From Streptomyces sp. STR69 (GTDB lineage Bacteria > Actinomycetota > Actinomycetes > Streptomycetales > Streptomycetaceae): DNA of 64,000 nucleotides. Positions 8,428 to 16,754 of this stretch are shown here, piece after piece. The stretch spans positions 213,815-277,814 of the forward strand of contig NZ_JALJRY010000006.1 in assembly GCF_024519455.1 (NCBI RefSeq), written 5' to 3'. A program made the translations under genes and the position numbers. The notes beneath the pieces are model-generated. The model did no database searches and was not told the DNA's origin. It worked only from the letters and a program-made list of their open reading frames with translations. The first letter of the stretch is position 1. Every line of letters begins with the position of its first letter.

Positions 8428-9261
8428 CTACTGAACGTCGATGTAGTCACCGGCGGCGGTGGCCGCGCCGGTGGTGGCGGTGCCGGCGAAGACGTAGCGG
8501 AAGTAACCGTCCTTGGTCGCCTTCACGGTCGTCTTCAGGGCGCCGCCCTTGACGGTGGTGACCGTCTTCACGGTGGTGTAGGTGCTCGAACCCTTCGCCC
8601 GGAACTGCAACTTGGCGGGCTGGGACACATAACCGGTGTAGACGCCGTTCTCCCAGTCGGCGCGGGTCAGCTTGCCGGTGACCGTTATGGTCTTGCCCTT
8701 CTTCACCGGCTCCGGCGCGGCGTTGGCGGTGAGCTTGGCCGCTCGCTGCACCTTGACCTTGCCCTTGCCGCCCCAGGCCGCGAAGTCGGTCGACGAGCTG
8801 ATCTTGTCGTCGGAGTCGTCCGCGTCGATGTCGATGTGGCCGTAGAAACCACCGACGTTCCAGGTGGTCGCGTCGGCGGCCTCGTAGAGGCTCTCCTCCG
8901 GGTCGATCGTGATCGTGTCGGAGCAGGACTCGGTGACGGTGGTGTCCGTCGTCGCCGTCGTCGTGCAGGTCGGCGCGAGAGTGCTCTCGATGTCGTTGTC
9001 CATGTCGGCGAGCCGGCCGCGGTAGAGCATGATCCCCGCGAACGTCGTCTTGCTGTCGATGACCAGGTCCGCCGGCCGCGTCAGCGTGTACGTCACGGGC
9101 ACCTTCACCGAGGCGGTGGTGCCGACGACGATCGCCTTCCCCTTGTTGACCGTCACACCCGAGAAGACCAGATCCGGCGTCGCGGCCTGCGCGAGCGGCG
9201 CGGCCAGACCGGTCAGGGCCAGGGCACCGGTCAGGGCGGCGCCGATGGCGAGCTTTCTCAT
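8428..9261 (-). CDS. Secreted protein of unknown function, beta-rich
   Basis: A 277-residue protein with a classical signal peptide: MRKLAIGAAL, an Ala/Leu core, and a predicted cleavage after PLAQA near residue 26. The mature part is Thr-rich and looks like two beta-sandwich units. The first (about 30-165) holds the acidic stretch HIDIDADDSDDKI and a Cys pair (TCTTT, ESCSD) that could form a disulfide. The second (about 185-277) is a KGKTITVTGKLTRADWE type Ig-like/bacterial repeat ending in YFRYVFAGTATT. Many Streptomyces genomes carry secreted proteins of this general kind with no known role. The ATG at 9259-9261 was chosen because the signal peptide starts there; a longer in-frame extension would bury it. 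Confidence 0.82.
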   Translation of the reverse strand: MRKLAIGAALTGALALTGLAAPLAQAATPDLVFSGVTVNKGKAIVVGTTASVKVPVTYTLTRPADLVIDSKTTFAGIMLYRGRLADMDNDIESTLAPTCTTTATTDTTVTESCSDTITIDPEESLYEAADATTWNVGGFYGHIDIDADDSDDKISSSTDFAAWGGKGKVKVQRAAKLTANAAPEPVKKGKTITVTGKLTRADWENGVYTGYVSQPAKLQFRAKGSSTYTTVKTVTTVKGGALKTTVKATKDGYFRYVFAGTATTGAATAAGDYIDVQ

Positions 9262-9611
9262 TCTTGTCCCCACATTCGAAACGAACCCCTGGGCATTGCG
9301 CTCCAGAACAAGGGCCCGTCGTGGGGCGACTTTAGGCATGAGGGGGCTGCGAGGGAAATGAGATCAACCTGTGAAGGTGATCGCATCACGGCTTCGTCAC
9401 GATGGACAAAGCGGCAGGTGGGAGCGGGTGGCGGAGATTTGGCTGATCTGCCGCAATTGCGCCACCAGTTGAACGCTTTTCGGCCGCTACGACTCCACTG
9501 CCGAGGCCGATTCGTGATGGAACCGATCCGTCCTGCCAGCCACCTCACAGAATCCTGACTTTTGATCAACGGCGTTTGCGGGATGCGGGGAACGGTGAGA
9601 GGGGTGCGGGC
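9262..9611. other. 350-base intergenic region with small palindrome
   Basis: Divergent region between the secreted protein and the small-gene cluster. The only structure I see is GTGATCGCATCAC at 9377-9389, a 5-bp inverted repeat around CGC that could be an operator for either gene. No convincing gene is present on either strand. Confidence 0.4.
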
Positions 9612-10094
9612 ATGAGCGTGTTGGTCGAGGGCCGCCGGGAGGCGGTGGGCATGCTCGCCGTCAACGTCGCATGGGCTGTCGCGGCCCGGCCGTCGCTACG
9701 GCGACGAGCCCGCACCGCGGGTATCCCTCTCACCCCCGACGTCCTCGCCCGCCGCCAGACACGTCAACTCCGCGTGCTACGGCCCTCCGTGGGCTGGTCC
9801 GACCGGATGCGCACGGAACTGAAGGCATCCGACCGCGCCTCCGTCACCGCGGAGAAGGGCCGCGAGGAGGTCTGGTTCCAGTGGCGCCCGGGCCGCCGCA
9901 GGCACACGGTCTGGGGCTCGATCACCTTCGACGAGCCGTCGGGGACGGTGCTGCTGGACCTTCGCGAGGGGGCGGCGTACACGGGGGTTTCGGGGGTGCG
10001 GCGGGGGGCGTCTTTTGTTGCGTTGTGCCAGGTGGCCGGGGGGTTGGGGCTGGTGGGGGTCGAGGGACAGTGCGGGGCTGGGGGTCGGGCGTGA
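9612..10094 (+). CDS. Hypothetical protein, 160 aa
   Basis: Not recognised. The ATG at 9612 follows a GAGAGGGG ribosome site; an upstream in-frame TTG at 9576 is less likely. The N-terminal third is Arg-rich with a short hydrophobic stretch (VGMLAVNVAWAVAA, residues 13-26). The middle carries WFQWRPGRRRHTVWGSITFDE in pieces and the end is a Gly/Val-rich tail. The stop overlaps the next start (GTGA), so the two are translationally coupled. Paired small genes followed by a DUF4288 gene suggest an accessory module, possibly of toxin/immunity type, but nothing in this protein proves it. Confidence 0.55.
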   Translation: MSVLVEGRREAVGMLAVNVAWAVAARPSLRRRARTAGIPLTPDVLARRQTRQLRVLRPSVGWSDRMRTELKASDRASVTAEKGREEVWFQWRPGRRRHTVWGSITFDEPSGTVLLDLREGAAYTGVSGVRRGASFVALCQVAGGLGLVGVEGQCGAGGRA

Positions 10095-10444
10095 CATTCG
10101 TCGAGGACGTCCTGAGCGGGCGGGCATCGCTCGATGACGTCGACGCCTATCGGGACAAGTGGGACGAGGTCGAGGGTGACGGCGAGGAATACCACGACTT
10201 CCTCGGGCTGCTCTGGCCCGAGTACGCGATGTACGTGGAGGACGACGTTCTGGGCCACGTCATCGAAGCGCGCCGACAGGCCGGCCAGGATCTGCGTACC
10301 TACCTCGCGGCGCGCAAGGACATGAGTCCGACGCCGGCGGGGCTGTGGAGTCTCGGAGAGCGGTATGCCGAGCTATGGCGGGTCTTCGAAGTCGGGCGGT
10401 GCACGGGGACGTTCCGTGCTGGGGGGTGGGGTGCGGAAGTGTGA
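10091..10444 (+). CDS. Small acidic hypothetical protein, coupled to upstream gene
   Basis: A 117-residue protein starting at GTG 10091, which overlaps the upstream stop by four bases. It is strongly acidic in its first 60 residues (VEDVLSGRASLDDVDAYRDKW, DEVEGDGEEYHDFLGL) and predicted helical. Its aromatic positions (LLWPEYAMYVE) resemble small Streptomyces proteins found next to polymorphic-toxin immunity genes. I infer a small helical partner or immunity-like protein. The family is not known to me by name. The C-terminal 15 residues are Gly/Arg-rich and may be read-through beyond the conserved part. Confidence 0.6.
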   Translation: MTFVEDVLSGRASLDDVDAYRDKWDEVEGDGEEYHDFLGLLWPEYAMYVEDDVLGHVIEARRQAGQDLRTYLAARKDMSPTPAGLWSLGERYAELWRVFEVGRCTGTFRAGGWGAEV

Positions 10445-10744
10445 CACTCGGCGCTGAGGTGTCACGCTTCTGCGGGGAGGGTCCGTTGTGGCCGCATCTC
10501 CTTGCGCAGGCTGTCGATCTCCGCGAAGGAGATGATGCTGAACGGGCCCGCGACGCACGGGTGCGCGCGGACCCCGCCGTACGCGACCCTGCCGTTCGCG
10601 AGGCCGGGGAGAGCGTGCGCGCCGCGTACCGCGAGGTCACGGGTGGCCAACTAGATCGCCGTGCGTGATTCCATGGCCTTTGGCTGTCGGTCCGGAGAGT
10701 GCGGCCTGTATCGGCCCCGGTGATGGGGATGGGCGGGGGAGCAA
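10445..10744. other. 300-base gap with possible antisense gene remnant
   Basis: No clear gene. On the minus strand, positions 10462-10650 encode an open 62-codon stretch that begins with TTG directly after a stop codon. It has protein-like composition in its second half (PFSIISFAEIDSLRKEM). It could be the C-terminal remnant of a lost gene. The plus strand carries only shadow frames. Confidence 0.3.
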
Positions 10745-11068
10745 GTGAGCGAGCAGTCCTGGTACGGCGTCCGGTGTGTGTTCCGGGATCGCGAACTCGG
10801 CGTCTACGAAGAGCGGGTGACCCTGTGGCGGGCCGCGTCGTTCGACGAGGCGATCGGGCGCGGGGAGTCGGAGGCGCGCGAGTACTGCGCTGACCTCGAC
10901 AGCGTCGAGTTCACCGACTTCGCCGAGGTGTACCGGATGTACGACGAGCCGGGGGAAGGCGCCGAGGTCTTCTCCCTCATGCGGGAGAGCGAGTTGCCGG
11001 TCGGCGAGTATGTGGAGCGGTTCTTCGATACGGGAGCTGAGCGGAGGGGGCGGGGCGACGCCGGGTGA
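10745..11068 (+). CDS. DUF4288 domain protein
   Basis: A 107-residue protein that matches the DUF4288 pattern. It begins with WYGVRCVFRDRELGVYEERV, continues with TLWRAASFDEAIGRGESEA and closes the domain with REYCADLDSVEFTDFAEVY. Function is unknown; the family is small, cytoplasmic and often found in actinobacterial accessory clusters near immunity-like genes. The GTG start at 10745 follows GGGGGAGCAA. The C-terminal tail GAERRGRGDAG is low complexity. It converges on the Uma2 gene with only 24 bases between. Confidence 0.75.
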   Translation: MSEQSWYGVRCVFRDRELGVYEERVTLWRAASFDEAIGRGESEAREYCADLDSVEFTDFAEVYRMYDEPGEGAEVFSLMRESELPVGEYVERFFDTGAERRGRGDAG

Positions 11069-11092
11069 CGGGCTTGCCCGCATCTCTCGGGC

Positions 11093-11713
11093 TCAGCTGT
11101 CGAGGAAGGGTGCCGTGTCCAGGGTGGGGTACGGGGCCGGGAGGACGAGGGGATTGCCCAGGCCGACCTTGGACTCCGCGTCGTAGAACGCCTCTTTGGG
11201 ATCGTCGCCGGGGAGGACGGGGGCGGTGTAGCAGTGGGCCGTCTTCGTGTTGCGGTTGATCAGGACGTAGATCGGCACTCCGGCGGCGGCGTAGGTGCGG
11301 AGCTTCGGACCGGTGTCCGTCTCGTGGTTGGAGGAGGTGACCTCGCCGACCAGGGCGATCATGTCGATGGGGTACCAGCCCCTGTGGGCCTTCAGGTATG
11401 AGTCGTCGAGCTCGCTCGGCCTGCGGCGGCGGACGTAGAAGTCCGGGATGAGCAGGGCCATCGTGGTGCCGTCCTTGTGGGCTGCGCGGTAGCCGTTGCC
11501 CATGCCCACCAGGCGGTGTCCGGCGACACGGAACTGGAAGAACAGTTCCCCCGCGCCGTCGTTGTGGTTGTCGTTCGGTGCCGGTGGCACGATGGCCATC
11601 CCCTCGACGTACTCGGGTCGAATCGGCGTCGTCGACGCCTCCTCGATCGCGATCAGCAGATCGATGGGGTCCTGCTGCGTCATGACCGGCTCCATGATGG
11701 GTTCGGCGCTCAT
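11093..11713 (-). CDS. Uma2 family (DUF820) endonuclease-fold protein
   Basis: A 206-residue protein of the Uma2/DUF820 family, which has a PD-(D/E)XK nuclease fold and is abundant in Streptomyces and cyanobacteria, with no settled role. Visible family elements are PEYVEGMAIV near residue 33, LIPDFYVRR with the catalytic-type Asp near 91, and LVGEVTSSNHETDTGPK with Glu near 122 and the following Lys. The last element is AGVPIYVLINRNTKTAHCY. The core catalytic pattern D-(X)n-EVxS is kept, so the protein could be active. ATG at 11711-11713 or an in-frame ATG ten codons later are both possible starts. Confidence 0.88.
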   Translation of the reverse strand: MSAEPIMEPVMTQQDPIDLLIAIEEASTTPIRPEYVEGMAIVPPAPNDNHNDGAGELFFQFRVAGHRLVGMGNGYRAAHKDGTTMALLIPDFYVRRRRPSELDDSYLKAHRGWYPIDMIALVGEVTSSNHETDTGPKLRTYAAAGVPIYVLINRNTKTAHCYTAPVLPGDDPKEAFYDAESKVGLGNPLVLPAPYPTLDTAPFLDS

Positions 11714-11908
11714 CGATGCTTCTCCCTCGTCACGCTGCTGCCAGGCTACGCCCGTGCCGGGTGCCCCGGCAGAACCACGGGCCGTCCGGTGGGCCTGTGA
11801 CCTGGGATCCCGCCCCCGTTCACTCGAACGAGTGTGCTGAACCGTTCCGCCCGCGCCCCACTTCGTACGCCCAGTACGCGCCCTCGTACGCCCCCTGCAC
11901 CCGTACGC

Positions 11909-13006
11909 CTAACGCGTTCCCGACCCCCGCGGCGAAGAAATAGGCGAAGTGGCCGCCACCTGAGGCGAGTCCGAGTTCGAGTACACCGAAGGCGCCGCGA
12001 CCGCCTCCGTCGGGTCGGCCGGGGTGTCGGCCGGGTCCGCCGTCGCCCCGCCGACGATGCGGATGTTCGCCTCGTCGAAGGCCCGCTTGACGCGCCACCG
12101 CAACTCTCGCTCGACGCTCACCGACTTGCCCGGCATCGTCTTCGCGGAGAGGCGGACGACCATCGAGTCGATGAGGACGCTGTCGAGGCCGAGGACCTGG
12201 ATCGGGCCCCAGAGGAGTTCGTTCCAGGGCTCTTCCTTGCTCATGCGCTCGGAGACCGCGTCGAGCGTGGCCTTCACCCGGTCCAGGTTCTCCGACGAGC
12301 GGACGGTGACGTCGACGCCGGCCGTGGCCCAGCCCTGGGAGAGGTTGCCGATGCGCTTGACCTCGCCGTTGCGGACGTACCAGATCTCGCCGTTGTCGCC
12401 GCGGAGTTTTGTCACGCGCAGACCTACCTCTATGACCTCGCCGGAGGCGACCCCCGCGTCGATCTGGTCGCCGACGCCGTACTGGTCCTCCAGGATCATG
12501 AAGACGCCGGAGAGGAAGTCCGTGACCAGGTTGCGGGCGCCGAAACCGATCGCCACGCCCGCGACACCGGCGGACGCCAGCAAAGGCGCGAGGTTGATCT
12601 CGAACGTGCCGAGGATCATCAGCGCGGCCGTGCCCAGGATCACGAACGACGCCACCGAGCGGAGGACCGAGCCGATCGCCTGGGAGCGCTGACGGCGGCG
12701 CTCCGCGTTCACCAGGAGGCCGCCCAGCGCCGTGCCGTCCACCGATTCGACCGTGCGGTTCATCCGGTCTATCAGCTTGGTGATCGCCCGCCGCACCGTC
12801 ATTCTCAGCACCGCCGCGATCACCAGGATCAGCAGCACCCGCAGCCCGATCGCCAGCCAGGTGGACCAGTTCTGCTCGACCCAACTCGCTGCGTTGGTCG
12901 CGCTCTCCTGGGCGTCCTGGAGCGAGGGCACGGTCACCGTGGTCTCCGAGGGACTCGGGGACGGCGACGGCGAGGCGGCGGCCAGTAGGACGGCGGACAA
13001 GGACAC
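11909..13006 (-). CDS. MscS-type mechanosensitive channel
   Basis: A 365-residue small-conductance mechanosensitive channel homologue that would gate in response to membrane tension in hypo-osmotic shock. After a Ser/Pro-rich N-terminus, membrane segments lie near residues 50-70 (LAIGLRVLLILVIAAVL) and 110-130. The pore-lining helix and beta-domain signature is GVAGVAIGFGARNLV then TDFLSGVFMILEDQYGVGD. The cytoplasmic vestibule domain ends near residue 330, followed by a Ser/Pro/Asp tail. The GTG at 13004-13006 was chosen because GGAGGT lies seven bases upstream and because it starts the signal-like hydrophobic N-terminus. It diverges from the HNH gene. Confidence 0.92.
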   Translation of the reverse strand: MSLSAVLLAAASPSPSPSPSETTVTVPSLQDAQESATNAASWVEQNWSTWLAIGLRVLLILVIAAVLRMTVRRAITKLIDRMNRTVESVDGTALGGLLVNAERRRQRSQAIGSVLRSVASFVILGTAALMILGTFEINLAPLLASAGVAGVAIGFGARNLVTDFLSGVFMILEDQYGVGDQIDAGVASGEVIEVGLRVTKLRGDNGEIWYVRNGEVKRIGNLSQGWATAGVDVTVRSSENLDRVKATLDAVSERMSKEEPWNELLWGPIQVLGLDSVLIDSMVVRLSAKTMPGKSVSVERELRWRVKRAFDEANIRIVGGATADPADTPADPTEAVAAPSVYSNSDSPQVAATSPISSPRGSGTR

Positions 13007-13342
13007 GGCAGGTACCTCCAGGTGCTGCGGCCCACCCCCGGCGCTGCGGTCAAGGTCGTACACGCGGTTCTAGGTCACGAATAGGTCACCGTAGGGGCAG
13101 GCCCACCACACTATCGGGGCAACGCGTGAGGTTCGTTGCCGTGTTCGGGGGAGAGACCGTGCCTGGCCGGGAAAGAACAGGTGGGACGAACCCACGGCCG
13201 TCCCGGGGACGGATCACATGTGGTCGAAAACACTCCCAGCCCGTTACCGGGACATGGTGGCGCTTCCACCAGGCATGAGGGGAGACTGACTACAGATCGT
13301 CCCGGCGCGAGCCACGCGCCGCCGACGCACAAGGAGGCATCC
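13007..13342. other. 336-base divergent intergenic region
   Basis: Lies between the leftward mscS-like gene and the rightward HNH gene and must hold both promoters. I see repeated AATAGGTCACC and TTCTAGGTCACG elements near 13068-13092, which could be regulatory direct repeats. No gene or strong hairpin is evident. Confidence 0.4.
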
Positions 13343-13879
13343 GTGCCGCATGTCCTGGTCCTCAACGCGTCGTACGAGCCACTCGGCGTCGTACCGCTCC
13401 GCCGCGCGCTCGTCCTCGTCCTGGAGAACAAGGCTGTCTCCCTGGAGGAATCCGGCGCCTATATGCACAGCGCAACCGTCACAGTCCCCGCACCCAGCGT
13501 GGTCCGGCTCAAGCGATTCGTGCGGGTTCCCTATCGGGGGCCCGTTCCTCTTACCCGGCGGGCGCTGTTCGCGCGCGACGGGGGCCGGTGCATGTACTGC
13601 GGTGGCGTCGCAACCAGCGTCGACCATGTCATTCCGCGCAGCCGCGGGGGCAAGCACGCGTGGGACAACGTGGTGGCGTCCTGCCGCCGCTGCAACCACA
13701 CGAAGGCCGACCGACATCTCTTCGAGATCGGCTGGCGGCTGCGCCACAAACCCGCCCCACCCACCGGCCTGGCCTGGCGCATCATCGGGACCGGGCATAG
13801 GGACCCGCGCTGGCTGCCGTACCTGCAGCCATACGGCGCGGAGGATGCGATGGCCCGGATCGACGGCATCTCCGCCTGA
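13343..13879 (+). CDS. HNH endonuclease family protein
   Basis: A 178-residue protein with a C-terminal HNH nuclease motif. It has CMYC at residues 83-86, the D94-H95 pair in SVDHVIPRSRGG, N109 in WDNVV, and CRRCNHTKADR with the second Cys pair at 114-117 and His119. The first 75 residues form the conserved N-terminal region seen in actinobacterial single-copy HNH proteins (VLVLNASYEPLGVVPLRRAL). All zinc ligands and the catalytic His are present. The GTG at 13343 follows AAGGAGG at optimal spacing; a longer upstream reading frame has no ribosome site and is rejected. Its cellular substrate is unknown; the strong conservation suggests a housekeeping role rather than a mobile homing nuclease. 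Confidence 0.9.
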   Translation: MPHVLVLNASYEPLGVVPLRRALVLVLENKAVSLEESGAYMHSATVTVPAPSVVRLKRFVRVPYRGPVPLTRRALFARDGGRCMYCGGVATSVDHVIPRSRGGKHAWDNVVASCRRCNHTKADRHLFEIGWRLRHKPAPPTGLAWRIIGTGHRDPRWLPYLQPYGAEDAMARIDGISA

Positions 13880-13914
13880 CGATCCGGGCTTTTGTGTACC
13901 CCGCAACACTCGGT

Positions 13915-13977
13915 TCCGTACGACGACGGTACGGAGCGGTCCGCCCCGGGAGTCCCCTGTGCCCCCGGGGCGGACCG
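13915..13977. terminator. Bidirectional terminator between convergent genes
   Basis: Two hairpins follow one another. TCCGTAC/GTACGGA spans 13915-13935. A stronger 14-bp perfect stem, CGGTCCGCCCCGGG with CCCGGGGCGGACCG, spans 13937-13977. The second ends directly against the stop codon of the leftward permease gene, so it can serve both the HNH gene and the exporter operon. Confidence 0.75.
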
Positions 13978-15339
13978 TCATGCGTAGCGCAGTTCGCCGG
14001 GACGCACCGAGCGGCGCAGCAGCGGCAGTGACGTGGCCGCCGCCAGCAGACAGGCCGCGTACACCGCGACCGGCACCAGCAGCGCGTCGTACGGCACGGG
14101 GACGGCCGTGTACACCGAGGCGGCGCTGCCGTACCAGATGCCGATCGTGATGCCGCCGAGGCCCGCCAGCGTGAGCGCGGGTGCCAGCGGCACCGCGGTC
14201 TCCAGCAGGGTCGCCCGCGCGAGCACCGGGTACGGCACTCCGGTCGCCACCTGGGCGGCGAGTCCCCGGCGCCGGGTGGCGACGGACTCGGCGGTGCCGA
14301 CGGCGAGCGCGGTCAGGACCAGGGCGAGCGCGAAGAGGAGCGCGAGGCCCATCAGGTTGAGGCCGTTCTCGTAGAACCCGATGCTTGCCGCGTACCGGTC
14401 CGGCCGGTCGTGGAGGATCGAGAGCATTACCTGCCGTATCCCCATGAAGCCCGAGCCGACGACCGTCACCAGCAGGACCGCGGCATGCGTACGGGCCGCC
14501 GCCCACGGATCGTCGCGCAGTCGCTCCGCCGCGATCAGCAGCGCCGGGCGCTGGGCGCGGGCGGCCAGGCCCTCACCGAGCTGCCGGGCCGAGGCACCGG
14601 TCAGCCACACCGCGACGGCACCGATCAGCAGGCACACGCCGACGACCGTGATCGGGGTGAGGGCGAACTGGAAGGGCACGTCGTGGAAGGGCGTGGTCAC
14701 GATGTACACCACCGTCAGCGCCAGCACCGTCGTCGCCACCCGGAACAGCCGCCCCGGACCTTCGGCCGGCCGCAGCCGCCGGAGCCGCCCCAGGGGAGAG
14801 GTCACCACCCGGCGCAGCGCCAGCACGCTCGCCGTCGCGCCCAGCACCGGTACTCCTGCGGTCACCACGGCGATGCCCGCCCAGGCCAGGGGCACGGGGT
14901 TGTGCCACAGCCGCAACAGGGCCGCCACCGAGAACGCCGTGGCCACCGCCGAGCCCGCCAGACAGGCCAGCCCCGACTCCAGCGCCGCGATCCGCCGCGT
15001 CTGGCCGGGAGTGGCCCCGGCGAGCCGCAGCGCGGCCAGCCGCCGGTCGCGGTGCACCGCGCCGACCCGGGCGCACTGGCCCAGAAACCCGAGCACCGGG
15101 AGGAACAGCAGCACCAGCGTGGCGACCACACCGATCCGGGTACCGGGGTCGTCGAGCAGTCCGCCGCCCACGGGCATGGTGTAGCGCCCCTTCAGCGGCA
15201 GCAGCGCGGCGACGGTCAGCCCGAGGCCGGTCGCCAGCGCCGCCCCGACGGCGGTGAGCAGGACGCGCCACCACTCCCGGCGGTCGGACCCCCGGGTGAG
15301 CAGCCAGGCCAGCCGCAGATCGGCGAGCAGCGCCTTCAC
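13978..15339 (-). CDS. FtsX/MacB-type ABC transporter permease
   Basis: A 453-residue membrane protein with FtsX-like organisation. A cytoplasmic N-terminal helix (DLRLAWLLTRGSDRREWWRV) is followed by one membrane segment near 26-47, then a first group of helices near 70-210 (with the RDRRLAALRLAGATPGQTRR cytoplasmic coupling segment). A middle pair of helices follows near 215-265, and a C-terminal group at 335-450 has the matching ATRRRGLAAQVATGVPYP segment. These duplicated coupling segments dock onto the ATPase encoded upstream, whose stop overlaps this start. Together they form an exporter for an unknown compound, possibly an antimicrobial peptide or lipid. Confidence 0.9.
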   Translation of the reverse strand: MKALLADLRLAWLLTRGSDRREWWRVLLTAVGAALATGLGLTVAALLPLKGRYTMPVGGGLLDDPGTRIGVVATLVLLFLPVLGFLGQCARVGAVHRDRRLAALRLAGATPGQTRRIAALESGLACLAGSAVATAFSVAALLRLWHNPVPLAWAGIAVVTAGVPVLGATASVLALRRVVTSPLGRLRRLRPAEGPGRLFRVATTVLALTVVYIVTTPFHDVPFQFALTPITVVGVCLLIGAVAVWLTGASARQLGEGLAARAQRPALLIAAERLRDDPWAAARTHAAVLLVTVVGSGFMGIRQVMLSILHDRPDRYAASIGFYENGLNLMGLALLFALALVLTALAVGTAESVATRRRGLAAQVATGVPYPVLARATLLETAVPLAPALTLAGLGGITIGIWYGSAASVYTAVPVPYDALLVPVAVYAACLLAAATSLPLLRRSVRPGELRYA

Positions 15340-16034
15340 GCCGCCACCCCCGCCCTGGCCACGGTCCCGTCCGCCAGCCGGACCTCACGGTCGGCGTACG
15401 CCGCGACCTGCGCGTCATGGGTGATCAGCAGCACCGCCGTACCCGCATCGCGGGCCGCGCCGACCAGGGCCGTCATCACCTGCTCGCTGGCCAGGGAGTC
15501 CAGCGCGCCGGTCGGCTCGTCCGCGAAGACGATCCGCGGGCCGGTCACCAGGGCCCGGGCGAGCGCGACCCGCTGGGCCTGGCCGCCGCTGAGCTCGCCC
15601 GGCCGCAGCGCCGCCTGCCCGCGCACCCCGAACCGCTCCAGCCACTCACCGGCCTGCTCCTGCGCGTCCGCGCGGGTGGCTCCGGCCAGCAGCAGGGGCA
15701 GCGCCACGTTGTCGACGGCCGTCAGTTCGGGTATCAGCTGCCCGAACTGGAAGACCACCCCGAACTCGGTGCGCCGCAGCTCGCTGAGCCGCTTCTCCGG
15801 CAGCACGTCCAGCCGCTCCCCGGCGTATGTCACCGTCCCCCCGTCGGGGCGGACGATCCCGGCCAGGCAGTGCAGCAGCGTGGACTTGCCGCTGCCGCTG
15901 GTCCCCGTGACGGCGAGGATCTCGCCGGCGGCCAGGTCGACCGAGGCGCCGTCCAGCGCCAGGGTCCTGCCGTGCGTCCTGGCGAGGTCCCGGGCCGCGA
16001 GCAGCGGCACCGCCGTACCCCCGATGTCGCTCAT
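15336..16034 (-). CDS. ABC transporter ATP-binding protein, LolD/MacB type
   Basis: A 232-residue ATPase. It has Walker A TGTSGSGKST near residues 43-52, the Q-loop VVFQFGQLIPELTAVDN, the signature ELSGGQAQRVALARAL, Walker B IVFADEPTGALD, and the H-loop in LLITHD. This pattern belongs to the MacB/LolD/FtsE group that partners FtsX-like permeases. The ATG at 16032-16034 overlaps the stop of the PadR gene upstream (ATGA), and its own stop overlaps the permease start, so the three genes form one tightly coupled leftward operon. Confidence 0.94.
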   Translation of the reverse strand: MSDIGGTAVPLLAARDLARTHGRTLALDGASVDLAAGEILAVTGTSGSGKSTLLHCLAGIVRPDGGTVTYAGERLDVLPEKRLSELRRTEFGVVFQFGQLIPELTAVDNVALPLLLAGATRADAQEQAGEWLERFGVRGQAALRPGELSGGQAQRVALARALVTGPRIVFADEPTGALDSLASEQVMTALVGAARDAGTAVLLITHDAQVAAYADREVRLADGTVARAGVAA

Positions 16035-16564
16035 GCTGTGTCGACCTCCGCGGTCAGAGTGGTCAGCCGGGCCGCCGTTGTCGCCATCCAACGGAGGTCC
16101 GCGTCAAGGTGGTTGAGGGCGTAGTCCGCCGAGAGCACGGTCGCCAGGTCGGCGCCCTTGGCGGTCTTGAGCGCCGTGAGTTCGCGCATCCGCTCCATGT
16201 GGGCGGCGCGTTGGGCCCGGAGATACGCCTCCGGGTCGCCGCCGGACAGGATCGAGACGACGACCTTGGCGAAGATCTCGTTCGTCACGAAGGGTGCGGG
16301 CGGCGCGATCTCCCCCGCCCAGTGGGCGAGTTCACGTCCGCCGTCCGTCGTCGAGCGGTACGCCGTCCGCTCCGGGCCGCCGTCCGAGCCGGTGCCGTCG
16401 ACCTCCGCGAGACCGTCCCGGACCAGGCGTTGCAGGGTCGTGTAGACCTGCCCGTACGCCAGCGGGCGGGCCTGCGGGAAGCGTTCGTCGTGGCGTCGCT
16501 TCAGGTCGTAGCCGTGGCTCGGTCCTTGGGCGAGCAGGCCCAGCAGGATGTGGCGGGTGCTCAT
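16031..16564 (-). CDS. PadR-family transcriptional regulator of the ABC exporter
   Basis: A 177-residue PadR regulator. The N-terminal winged helix covers residues 1-80 (RHILLGLLAQGPSHGYDLKR, then GQVYTTLQRLVRDGL recognition segment and GPERTAYRSTTDGG wing). A helical dimerisation domain of the PadR C-terminal (VirR-like) type follows. It sits at the head of the operon and overlaps the ATPase gene, the common arrangement in which PadR represses its own exporter until a toxic ligand binds. The ATG at 16562-16564 was chosen because it directly precedes the conserved RHILLGLL start and lies next to an AT-rich promoter region. Confidence 0.92.
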   Translation of the reverse strand: MSTRHILLGLLAQGPSHGYDLKRRHDERFPQARPLAYGQVYTTLQRLVRDGLAEVDGTGSDGGPERTAYRSTTDGGRELAHWAGEIAPPAPFVTNEIFAKVVVSILSGGDPEAYLRAQRAAHMERMRELTALKTAKGADLATVLSADYALNHLDADLRWMATTAARLTTLTAEVDTA

Positions 16565-16571
16565 GCGGATC

Positions 16572-16594
16572 AGTATGCACTGGATACATGTACT
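16572..16594. promoter_or_regulatory. Possible PadR operator/promoter
   Basis: Eight bases before the PadR start the GC-rich background breaks into AGTATGCACTGGATACATG followed by TACT. It contains AGTA/TACT outer arms and an ATG-N9-CAT inner pair, reminiscent of PadR operators. The symmetry is imperfect, so this is a candidate only. Confidence 0.4.
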
Positions 16595-16754
16595 GAGTGA
16601 ATAGTGATCAGCGGGAAAAGTACGGGGTGTGCGGTACGGCGGTGGCCACCGTGCCGCCCGTACCCCAACCTGGAGGTCTGCCGTCGCGCCCACTGGGTAG
16701 GGCTGCGGTAACCAGCCCGTCGCCCGATCCGACAATCCCGGCAAGGAGGCCACC

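Noticed and set aside
9377..9389. GTGATCGCATCAC palindrome as a firm operator
   Set aside because: The symmetry is real but short, and no regulator gene is adjacent, so it is only noted within the intergenic entry.
11820..12884. Minus-strand frame overlapping the MscS gene
   Set aside because: Composition is Arg/Gly/Pro-rich and no membrane segments are predicted, unlike the correct frame.
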